A stretch of DNA of 6,574 nucleotides from Methanobrevibacter sp. (GTDB lineage Archaea > Methanobacteriota > Methanobacteria > Methanobacteriales > Methanobacteriaceae), in NCBI GenBank assembly GCA_009776495.1, contig WRNS01000053.1:1-6574 (forward strand), in the 5' to 3' direction. Each line of letters opens with the position of its first letter. Position 1 is the first letter of the stretch. Under the pieces are notes generated by a model that saw only the letters and a list, made by a program, of their open reading frames with translations, had not been told where the DNA came from and searched no databases. The translations under genes and the position numbers were made by a program. Of the stretch, positions 1 through 5,462 are shown piece by piece.

Positions 1-747
1 ATGGCGGGTGTCATTTCAGGAATAGTTGCTTTAACCACAGGTTTTTTAGGTATTGGTGGTACTGTAATTGGAGCAGTTTTAGGAGCAATTATCTATCAAA
101 TTATTTCTATTCTTGTTAAAGAACCACTTGAAAATTCAACTATCCGAAAAATTGAAAATGATGTAGTTTACATTTTGCCACTAATTTTAATAGCTATTCT
201 TCTAATGATTTTCATAATGGCTTACTTTAACACAGAATTTTTCATATACTACTCTCAATTAAAGGAGTTCACTGACAATAATCTTTTAAGATTAATGGGA
301 ATTGGTTTAATAATCATGGGCATCTATCCTTTAATTCAATCAAAAAACATTGACAAGAAATACGGAGCTATTGTTCTTTTTTTAGGAGTGGTTTTACTCT
401 TAAGAGGATTGATTGATATTGAATATAATGTGCAAACTTTCTATGCTTTATTCATTGGAGGAAATGATTATCTTCTAAATTTAGCTATTTTTTTAGCTCT
501 TTTATATGTTATAATAAAAATTTTATTCGAATCTGTTAAATTGTATAAGCAAAGGGATAAATCATCAATAGATAGAGAAATTGAATCTATAAAAAAACTC
601 AGAGGAAGTTATGTTAGTGGAGAAATAAAAAGTTCAAAAACCACAACAATAGCTAAAAATAAAGATATTTTTAATAAGATTAAGTATAATAAATCTGATA
701 ATAATATTAAAGACAATAAAAATCAAAATAAAAACAATCAAGATTAA
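1..747 (+). CDS. Multi-pass membrane protein of unknown function (possibly 5'-truncated)
   Basis: I do not recognise this family. The frame opens with ATG at the first base of the window, so the 248-residue length is a minimum and the true start may lie upstream. Seen: a glycine-rich hydrophobic N-terminus (about residues 15-38), further hydrophobic segments at about 55-77, 96-112, 121-140 and 156-177, and a hydrophilic Lys/Asn/Ser-rich tail from about 181 to the end, probably cytoplasmic. The tail's composition resembles low-complexity extensions common in AT-rich archaea. No catalytic motif is visible. It lies 114 nt upstream of the HTH-PhoU gene on the same strand with no strong oligo-T terminator between, so co-transcription is possible, but nothing in the protein ties it to phosphate. 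A real gene is likely given the sustained hydrophobic pattern; function is unassigned. Confidence 0.8.
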   Translation: MAGVISGIVALTTGFLGIGGTVIGAVLGAIIYQIISILVKEPLENSTIRKIENDVVYILPLILIAILLMIFIMAYFNTEFFIYYSQLKEFTDNNLLRLMGIGLIIMGIYPLIQSKNIDKKYGAIVLFLGVVLLLRGLIDIEYNVQTFYALFIGGNDYLLNLAIFLALLYVIIKILFESVKLYKQRDKSSIDREIESIKKLRGSYVSGEIKSSKTTTIAKNKDIFNKIKYNKSDNNIKDNKNQNKNNQD

Positions 748-847
748 AATACTTTCATTGATTAAAACTTTGTTTAATAGATTTATTTATGTTAAAATAC
801 GATTATTGATTTAAAATTATTTAAAAGAAATTATTTGATTAAAATAC
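744..847 (+). repeat. Three 9-bp copies of TTAAAATAC at about 48-bp spacing
   Basis: TTAAAATAC occurs at 744-752 (overlapping the stop of the upstream membrane protein), 792-800 and 839-847 (just before the phoU start). The intervals are 48 and 47 bp. The outer two extend to an 11-bp match, GATTAAAATAC. This spans almost the whole spacer before phoU. It could hold TATA-like elements or a binding site, but AT-rich DNA produces such matches easily. No clear promoter for phoU stands out here. Confidence 0.3.
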
Positions 848-861
848 AGGAATTCAAGTAT

Positions 862-1755
862 ATGGCAAAAAGCAATAAAACACTTAAAGATATTCTTGAT
901 GTTATAATATATGAAAATCCAGCTACTCAAGATGAAATAGCTGAAAAGTTAGGAGTGAGCAGACGATATGTAACAAAACTTCTTAAACCTTTAATTGATG
1001 ATGAAATTGTTAAAAGAGCTTATATTCTTGATTTAAAAAAGTATGAAAAGTTTTCAGATCATTTTAACGATAGCATCATTTCTAAAGATCATTCTGCCAC
1101 ATTTTTAATCAAGGGCATGCTTCAAAAAATGTCAGAGCATGTTTCTAAACAATTAAAAATGGCTTTTGATTCATTAGTTGAAAATGATAAAGAAAAAGCA
1201 GAAATAGCTATGGAGATGGATCATACTACTAACAACATGTTTGAAAAACTCAGAACTTCTGTTGAAACAGTTGTAAGTATAGATCCTTATTCTCAATTTT
1301 CAAAAACTGTTACATTTAATGAGATTGCCTATGATTTAGAACGTATTGGGGATTACTCTGACCATTTTTCAAAGTTTGTAATTAATGAAGAATATGAAGT
1401 TAACGAAGAAGTGATGAAATTTTTAAAATCAATGTATAAAAAAGTTGATAAAATGATTTCTTATTCTATAGATGCTTTTTTAAATGGAAATTTAAAATTA
1501 AAGGGAGATTTAGTTGATTTAGAAGAAGATGTCCATAAATTACAAAAAAAAGCTCTTAACTGTATAGCTATTGAAATGGCCGAAAGTTCCTTTGAAGATA
1601 AAGATAGATCGACTTATTATATTTACCTTTCTCGGATTGTTAAATCATTTGAAAGAATTGGAGATATTTGTATAGAAATAATGGATGCAGCTACTGAACT
1701 TCACAAAAACATCCCAAGACCCACTGTTCCAAGATCACTACGAGATGAAAACTGA
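862..1755 (+). CDS. phoU: PhoU-family regulator with N-terminal helix-turn-helix domain
   Basis: Probable phosphate-responsive regulator, 297 residues in the cytoplasm. Seen: a winged-helix/HTH segment at about residues 11-54, with recognition helix near S33-L41, then two PhoU three-helix repeats. Each repeat carries the family's metal-site signature: E160-R-I-G-D164 in the first and E264-R-I-G-D268 in the second. Known for the family: classical PhoU has only the two helical repeats and restrains the Pst transporter, whereas archaeal members often add an N-terminal DNA-binding domain. Inferred: this one could read phosphate status and bind the pst promoters directly. The start is set at ATG 862, with AGGA about 10 nt upstream; an in-frame TTG at 835 has no ribosome binding site and would add nine residues outside the HTH. 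It lies upstream of both pstS genes and is separated from them by a strong terminator. Confidence 0.93.
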   Translation: MAKSNKTLKDILDVIIYENPATQDEIAEKLGVSRRYVTKLLKPLIDDEIVKRAYILDLKKYEKFSDHFNDSIISKDHSATFLIKGMLQKMSEHVSKQLKMAFDSLVENDKEKAEIAMEMDHTTNNMFEKLRTSVETVVSIDPYSQFSKTVTFNEIAYDLERIGDYSDHFSKFVINEEYEVNEEVMKFLKSMYKKVDKMISYSIDAFLNGNLKLKGDLVDLEEDVHKLQKKALNCIAIEMAESSFEDKDRSTYYIYLSRIVKSFERIGDICIEIMDAATELHKNIPRPTVPRSLRDEN

Positions 1756-1819
1756 TTTTTTTATTTAATTTTTTTTATTAAATTTTTTTTAATTTTTTTT
1801 AGTTATTTTCTTTTTTTTT
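1756..1819 (+). terminator. Oligo-T terminator tract after phoU
   Basis: Directly after the phoU stop are five successive T runs: T7 at 1756-1762, T8 at 1769-1776, T8 at 1783-1790, T8 at 1793-1800 and T9 at 1811-1819. Clustered U tracts without a hairpin are the usual archaeal termination signal, so phoU is probably transcribed separately from pstS1. Confidence 0.75.
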
Positions 1820-2150
1820 AATTAATTTTATTTAAATATTGATAAAATATTTTAATATTTTTTTATTCTTATTTAAACATCTTAATTTTTTATATCCTCT
1901 TCTAATTATTATTATTTTTAAATATAATTATTATTAGTCATGTTTTTTTTTAAAAAAATCTTTTTTAATATTAAAATAAAGTATAATTTAAGTATAATAT
2001 TATTTTTTTTTATTAAGAGTTTATTTTAGTCTAGAAATTATGTTGTTCAAAAATATTTCACTTTTTAGGAATAAACTTTCTCAAAGAATAGCTAATCCAT
2101 TTTTTACCCATCATTTTGTTCATATTTTAGGAATAATAATTCACTAAGTA
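1820..2150. other. AT-rich non-coding spacer upstream of pstS1
   Basis: No convincing gene is seen. The first part (1820-1960) is nearly pure A/T, with a small dyad AAATATT/AATATTT (1834-1840 and 1846-1852) and a T9A7 tract at 1943-1958. A 9-bp direct repeat AAGTATAAT lies at 1979-1987 and 1990-1998, 11 bp apart, about one helical turn. From about 2017 the composition becomes more mixed. There, AGTTTATT (2018-2025) is the inverted complement of AATAAACT (2070-2077), and a paired direct repeat begins (described separately). The last ~130 bp look like promoter-regulatory DNA rather than filler. Confidence 0.5.
2043..2136 (+). promoter_or_regulatory. Paired direct repeats upstream of the pstS1 promoter
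   Basis: Two words recur in the same order: TTGTTCA at 2043-2049 and 2116-2122, each followed by TTTTAGGAATAA at 2063-2074 and 2125-2136. The second word is a perfect 12-bp repeat, 62 bp apart, ending 20 bp before the TATA box. Upstream repeated words next to a TATA box are candidate activator or repressor sites. The binding factor is unknown; HTH-PhoU is one candidate by proximity only. Confidence 0.4.
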
Positions 2151-2156
2151 ACAAAG

Positions 2157-2164
2157 TTTATATA
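2157..2164 (+). promoter_or_regulatory. TATA box of pstS1
   Basis: TTTATATA preceded by a purine-rich stretch (AACAAAG, a plausible BRE). With the usual archaeal spacing, transcription would begin near 2184-2188, giving a very short leader that begins close to or within the ribosome binding site. Confidence 0.7.
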
Positions 2165-2186
2165 GCTAAATGCAAACTTAAAGCTT

Positions 2187-2192
2187 GAGGTG
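2187..2192 (+). promoter_or_regulatory. Ribosome binding site of pstS1 (decides the start)
   Basis: GAGGTG lies 6 nt before ATG 2199. An in-frame GTG at 2190 is part of this Shine-Dalgarno motif itself, so it is very unlikely to be the start; ATG 2199 is chosen. Confidence 0.85.
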
Positions 2193-2198
2193 AAAAAT

Positions 2199-3017
2199 AT
2201 GGATAATAAATTTATCATTGGAATTATAGCTGCTATTGTTGTAGTAGCTGCTTGTGTATTAGTTTTTAGTTCTGGAGGAAGTTCTTCAGGAACTATAGAT
2301 ATTGTAGGTTCAACGTCTGTTCAACCTGTAGCTGAAAAACTTGTAGAAAAATATCAAGAGTCTCACCCTGGTGTGAAGATAAATGTTCAAGGTGGAGGAT
2401 CTGGTGTTGGTATTAAAAGTGTTCAAGATGGAACAGCTGATATTGGTACAAGTTCTAAAGATTTAAAAGATGATGAAAAGAAAGGATTAACTGAACATGT
2501 TCTTGGACAAGATGGTATTGTTATAGCGGTTAACAATCAAAATCCTGTTAAAGACTTAAGTACTGATCAATTAAAAGATATATTCTCTGGTAAAATTACT
2601 AACTGGAAAGAAGTTGGAGGACCTGATGCAAAAATCAATCTCATAACTCGTGAAGAAGGCTCTGGAACTTTAGATGCATTTATATCAATTGTCATGGGAA
2701 AAGATACTGAGATTAAATCTGATGCCATTGTTCAAAGTTCAACTGAAGCAGTTAAACAATCTGTTAAACAAGATCCTAATGCTATTGGTTTTGTATCTTA
2801 TGCTGCCATGAGTGATGATGTAAAAGCATTAAGTATTAATGGAATAATACCATCTGAAGCAACAATAGCTGATGGAACTTACCAATTACAAAGACCATTT
2901 ATATTTTTAGTTAAAGGAGAACCAACTGGTGATGTAAAAGATTTTATAGACTGGGTAATGGGTCCTGAAGGTAGTAAAATATTGGAAGAAGAAAAGATTG
3001 TAAAATTAACTAAATAA
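2199..3017 (+). CDS. pstS: Phosphate ABC transporter substrate-binding protein PstS (first copy)
   Basis: Binds inorganic phosphate outside the membrane and hands it to PstC-PstA. 272 residues. Seen: N-terminal hydrophobic segment (about 5-23) acting as signal or anchor, then a Gly/Ser linker (24-31) and the PstS-like PBP fold. Ligand-site motifs follow in order: VGSTSVQP (36-43), GGGSG (65-69), ADIG with D81, and R151-E-E-G-S155-G-T157. By family knowledge the Ser, Asp and R...SGT residues match the phosphate-contacting residues of E. coli PstS. C19 sits in VAAC, which resembles a lipobox, but hydrophobic residues continue beyond it, so an uncleaved anchor is equally likely. It has its own TATA box and Shine-Dalgarno site. 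It is about 60% identical by eye to the second copy downstream, which implies a duplication. Confidence 0.96.
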   Translation: MDNKFIIGIIAAIVVVAACVLVFSSGGSSSGTIDIVGSTSVQPVAEKLVEKYQESHPGVKINVQGGGSGVGIKSVQDGTADIGTSSKDLKDDEKKGLTEHVLGQDGIVIAVNNQNPVKDLSTDQLKDIFSGKITNWKEVGGPDAKINLITREEGSGTLDAFISIVMGKDTEIKSDAIVQSSTEAVKQSVKQDPNAIGFVSYAAMSDDVKALSINGIIPSEATIADGTYQLQRPFIFLVKGEPTGDVKDFIDWVMGPEGSKILEEEKIVKLTK

Positions 3018-3031
3018 TATTTAAAACTTTA

Positions 3032-3196
3032 ATTAAAAATATTTAGGGTAAATTAGATTTTAAAAATATTATTATAATCAATAAAATCTGCCATGACTTT
3101 ATTTAATTATTTAACTCTAAATAAAGTCTTTATAGATTTATAATATTTCTAATTTATCCTAATTTATAAAAATTTATTGATAATTATATTTTTAAT
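3032..3196 (+). ncRNA. Nested inverted repeats after pstS1: long stem-loop, possible structured RNA or terminator
   Basis: The non-coding DNA after pstS1 can fold into one long imperfect hairpin. Pairings seen: 3043-3057 with 3148-3162 (15 pairs, one G-U, containing the AGGG/TCCT core); 3065-3072 with 3140-3147 (8); 3076-3079 with 3135-3138 (4); 3081-3085 with 3129-3133 (5); and a perfect 11-bp inner stem GACTTTATTTA (3095-3105) with 3118-3128, loop 12 nt. An outer all-A/T arm, 3032-3042 with 3186-3196, adds 11 more pairs. Chance pairing is common in such AT-rich DNA, but the arms that include G and C are harder to dismiss. It could be a 3'-UTR stabiliser or processing structure that separates pstS1 from downstream genes, a small RNA, or a remnant of a small mobile element. 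No match to a named RNA family is recognised. Confidence 0.3.
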
Positions 3197-3201
3197 AATG
3201 A

Positions 3202-3342
3202 GTAGCTATGATAAAAATTTTTTTATTAAAAAATAAATTATTTTATAATTTTATTTTTAATAATAATCTTAATATTTAAAGTTTTATCTTTAAAATCAAT
3301 CAACTCTCTTTAAAATAGCTTTTCACAAATTGTCATAGCTAT
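3202..3342 (+). ncRNA. Second folded block: outer stem enclosing two hairpins, possible structured RNA
   Basis: An outer stem pairs 3202-3214 with 3330-3342 (13 pairs, two G-U, core TAGCTATGA/TCATAGCTA). Inside it sit an all-A/T hairpin, 3223-3240 with 3246-3263 (16 of 18 paired, 5-nt loop), and a 7-bp hairpin TTTAAAG/CTTTAAA at 3275-3281 and 3288-3294. Together they draw a three-way junction. CTTTAAAAT is also repeated directly at 3288-3296 and 3308-3316. No open frame of note is present. Whether it is transcribed is unknown. Confidence 0.25.
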
Positions 3343-3375
3343 TTATTTTTCATTTATATTGTCATCTTCATGATA

Positions 3376-3414
3376 AACCTTAATTTTTAAATAGTCCTAA
3401 GTAGAATTAAGGTT
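3376..3414 (+). promoter_or_regulatory. pstS2 promoter: TATA box bracketed by a perfect 10-bp inverted repeat (candidate operator)
   Basis: AACCTTAATT (3376-3385) and AATTAAGGTT (3405-3414) are perfect inverted complements separated by 19 bp. The likely TATA box TTTTTAAATA (3384-3393) overlaps the left arm, and the expected transcription start (about 3412-3416) falls at the end of the right arm. Since most of the dyad would be upstream of the transcript, it is better read as a DNA site for a dimeric regulator than as an RNA hairpin. A protein bound here would block TBP and polymerase. HTH-PhoU is the nearest candidate binder, by inference. Confidence 0.5.
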
Positions 3415-3415
3415 A

Positions 3416-3422
3416 AGGTGAT
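3416..3422 (+). promoter_or_regulatory. Ribosome binding site of pstS2
   Basis: AGGTGAT is a full match to the archaeal anti-Shine-Dalgarno complement and ends 3 nt before ATG 3426. The ATG at 3421 overlaps the motif and is out of frame. Confidence 0.85.
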
Positions 3423-3425
3423 GAT

Positions 3426-4229
3426 ATGGACTCAAAATATAAAGCTGTAATTATAATTATTTTAGCTATTGGGCTTGCTTATTTATTAATAAATCCTGGT
3501 TCAAACTATGAAAAAATTGATATTGTAGGTTCTACATCTGTTCAACCAGTTGCAGAAAAATTAGCTAATGCCTTTATGGAAAATCATCCTGATATTAGAA
3601 TTAATGTTCAAGGTGGAGGTTCTGGAATGGGTATAAGGAGTACACAACAAGGAATCGCTGACATTGGCATGAGTTCTAAAGAATTATCAGACGAAGAAAA
3701 AGAAAATATTACTGTGGTAGAGATTGGAAAAGAAGGGATTGTTATAGCTGTAAATAATGGAAATAATGTTTCAGACCTTTCTATTAATCAGATAAGAGAT
3801 ATTTTCAATGGGAAAATAACAAATTGGAAAGAACTTGGTGGACCAGATTTAGAAATCCATGTTATCACACGGGAAGAAGGTTCAGGTACAAGATCAGCTT
3901 TTGAATCTATTGTCATGGCTAACTCGAAAATAAAACCTGATGCCATTGTTCAAAGTTCTACTGAATCTGTTAAACAATCAGTAGCTTCTGACCCTGGAGC
4001 TATTGGATTTGTTTCTCTTGCACATATGAGTAATGATGTAAAAGCACTATTGGTAAATGGTGTTGAACCAACTGAGCTAACTGTAGCTAATGGGGAATAT
4101 GAACTTCAAAGACCATTTTTATTGTTGATAAATGGAAAAGAAACTGGTGCTGTAAAAGAGTTTTTAGACTGGATAAAATCTCCTGCAGGAGTTAAAGTAA
4201 TTAAAGATGCGAATATTGTTCCAACATAG
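3426..4229 (+). CDS. pstS: Phosphate ABC transporter substrate-binding protein PstS (second copy)
   Basis: A second extracellular phosphate-binding protein, 267 residues, paralogous to the copy at 2199-3017. Seen: N-terminal hydrophobic anchor (about 7-23) with no cysteine, so no lipoprotein option; then VGSTSVQP (34-41), GGGSG (63-67), ADIG with D79, and R149-E-E-G-S153-G-T155. All ligand motifs of the first copy are kept. The residue after SGT is R156 here against Leu in the first copy, and the interdomain and C-terminal parts vary most. About 60% identity by eye points to an old tandem duplication with both copies under selection. It has its own TATA box, dyad and Shine-Dalgarno site, so the two copies can be regulated differently. 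Inferred roles include different affinity or expression under different phosphate levels. It is followed by the repeat-filled spacer before pstC. Confidence 0.96.
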   Translation: MDSKYKAVIIIILAIGLAYLLINPGSNYEKIDIVGSTSVQPVAEKLANAFMENHPDIRINVQGGGSGMGIRSTQQGIADIGMSSKELSDEEKENITVVEIGKEGIVIAVNNGNNVSDLSINQIRDIFNGKITNWKELGGPDLEIHVITREEGSGTRSAFESIVMANSKIKPDAIVQSSTESVKQSVASDPGAIGFVSLAHMSNDVKALLVNGVEPTELTVANGEYELQRPFLLLINGKETGAVKEFLDWIKSPAGVKVIKDANIVPT

Positions 4230-4254
4230 CTTAAAATTTGAAGATCTTTAATAA

Positions 4255-4495
4255 ATACTTTCAAACAAATTTAATACTTTAAAATAAATTGATACTTTCA
4301 AAATTAAATACTTTAAAATTAATTTAATACTTTAAATAAATTTATACTTAAAATAAATTAAATTCTTTCAAATAAATTTAATACTTTAAAATAAATGAAA
4401 TATTTTAAATTAATTAAATTTTTTCAAATAAATTAATAATTTAAATTTTTTCAAATTAATTAAATCTTTTAAAATAAATTAAATATTTTCAAAGA
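4255..4495 (+). repeat. Degenerate 18-19-bp tandem repeat array between pstS2 and pstC
   Basis: The spacer is built from about 13 imperfect copies of a unit near ATACTTTAAAATAAATTTA. The ATACTTT-like word recurs at 4255, 4274, 4292, 4308, 4327, 4344, 4362, 4381, 4400, 4418, about 4436, 4464 and 4483, at intervals of 16-19 bp. The 28-bp interval between 4436 and 4464 contains an extra half step at 4445. Copies near the 5' end keep ATACTTT; later ones drift to ATATTTT or ATTTTTT. There is no coding potential. It separates the binding-protein genes from the permease genes, and may be slippage-derived filler, a histone-binding or curved region, or a termination zone rich in U stretches. Confidence 0.6.
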
Positions 4496-4583
4496 GACTT
4501 TTAAAATATTAAAACTTTTATCAAATTCAAATTTAGTATTAAGGCATGAAAAACGTGAAAATAATAATTAGTTGAGGTTTATT
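4496..4583 (+). promoter_or_regulatory. Leader of pstC with its ribosome binding site
   Basis: GAGGT at 4574-4578 lies 5 nt before ATG 4584 and decides the start; the in-frame TTG at 4572 overlaps this motif. A TATA box is uncertain: TTTAGTATTAA (4532-4542) is at a workable distance but is a weak match. ATTAAGG at 4538-4544 echoes the right arm of the pstS2 dyad, without a partner arm. Whether pstC has its own promoter or is read through from pstS2 cannot be decided here. Confidence 0.5.
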
Positions 4584-5462
4584 ATGGATAAAAATCAAAT
4601 GTCTGAATTTTTCATTGAGAAAGCGCTTTTTATAACAGCTATTTTTTCTATTATAATAATTTTCATAATAATTTTATTTATCTTAATGGAAGGACTGCCT
4701 GCTTTTGAAGAATATGGATTTTTTAACTTTTTCTTTGGATTAACTTGGTCACCGAGTGATGGGGATTTTGGTGTTTTTGCAATGATCATTGGTTCATTGT
4801 TTGTAACTTTATTATCCCTTCTAATGGCAGTTCCATTATCACTCCTTTGTGCTATATTTATGGCAGAAGTAGCTCCTAATAGCGTAAGAAAGATTTTAAA
4901 ACCTGTTGTAGAAACGTTATCTGGAATTCCATCTGTTGTTTATGGTTTTTTTGGTTTAATAGTGTTAGTTCCAATTATAAGGGAAAATTTTGGAGGCGCT
5001 GGTTTTAGTATGTTTACAGCTTCCATAATATTGACGGTTATGGTTTTACCAACAATTATTTCCATTTCTCAAGATTCCTTACGAGCAGTTCCTCAAGAGT
5101 ATAGAGAAGCTTCTTTAGGACTTGGAGCAACAAACTGGCAAACAATAAAAAATATTATATTTCCTGCAGCTCTTCCCGGTATTGTAACAGCTATTATTTT
5201 AGGAATGGGAAGAGCTATTGGAGAAACATTAGCTGTGATAATGGTTGTAGGTAATGTTGTACAAATTCCAGAGTCTATTTTTGATCCAGTTCGTACTTTA
5301 ACAGCGAACATAGCTATTGAAATGGGTTATGCTACAGGACTTCACTATAATGCATTATTTGGAACAGCTATTGTACTGTTTATAATAATCATGATTTTAC
5401 TTCTAATTGCAAATTATATTCAATATAAATATAAGGTTGATATTGGAGGGGGTTACTTATGA
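4584..5462 (+). CDS. pstC: Phosphate ABC transporter permease PstC
   Basis: One of the two membrane subunits of the phosphate importer, 292 residues. Seen: first membrane helix at about 14-36; further hydrophobic segments at about 64-93, 114-131, 142-163, 196-224 and 258-280. The ABC permease EAA loop is E175-A-S-L-G-L-G-A182 ending in FPAALPGI (193-200), which contacts the ATPase. G-R210-A-I-G-E214 follows; in E. coli PstC the Arg and Glu of this motif are known to matter for transport. The start is ATG 4584 (see leader). The C-terminal residues GGGYL are encoded by the purine-rich stretch that also serves as Shine-Dalgarno site for the next open frame, and the TGA stop overlaps that frame's ATG. 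Curiously, residues 7-12 (SEFFIE) resemble the decapeptide repeat of the downstream small frame. Confidence 0.96.
   Translation: MDKNQMSEFFIEKALFITAIFSIIIIFIIILFILMEGLPAFEEYGFFNFFFGLTWSPSDGDFGVFAMIIGSLFVTLLSLLMAVPLSLLCAIFMAEVAPNSVRKILKPVVETLSGIPSVVYGFFGLIVLVPIIRENFGGAGFSMFTASIILTVMVLPTIISISQDSLRAVPQEYREASLGLGATNWQTIKNIIFPAALPGIVTAIILGMGRAIGETLAVIMVVGNVVQIPESIFDPVRTLTANIAIEMGYATGLHYNALFGTAIVLFIIIMILLLIANYIQYKYKVDIGGGYL
5445..5453 (+). promoter_or_regulatory. Strong Shine-Dalgarno site for the small repeat frame
   Basis: GGAGGGGGT inside the last pstC codons lies 5 nt before ATG 5459. It supports translation initiation at the ATGA overlap, rather than directly at pstA, which is 130 nt further on. 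Confidence 0.65.

Noticed and set aside
835..861. TTG start for phoU nine codons upstream of ATG 862
   Set aside because: No Shine-Dalgarno site before TTG, and the added residues fall outside the HTH domain.
2040..2147. 35-codon open frame (ATG 2040 to TAA 2147) upstream of pstS1
   Set aside because: No ribosome binding site, overlaps the repeated upstream words and shows no recognisable protein; better explained as regulatory DNA.
2190..2198. GTG start for the first pstS
   Set aside because: The GTG is part of the GAGGTG ribosome binding site that serves ATG 2199.
4255..4495. CRISPR array or replication-origin iterons
   Set aside because: Copies are contiguous and degenerate with no spacers, and no cdc6/rep gene or ORB-like motif is seen nearby.
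4572..4583. TTG start for pstC
   Set aside because: It overlaps the GAGGT ribosome binding site that serves ATG 4584.
4595..4789. Small - strand open frame within pstC
   Set aside because: Antisense to conserved pstC sequence, with composition typical of a shadow frame.
5093..5311. Small - strand open frame within pstC
   Set aside because: Lies opposite the conserved EAA loop region of pstC; no independent support.
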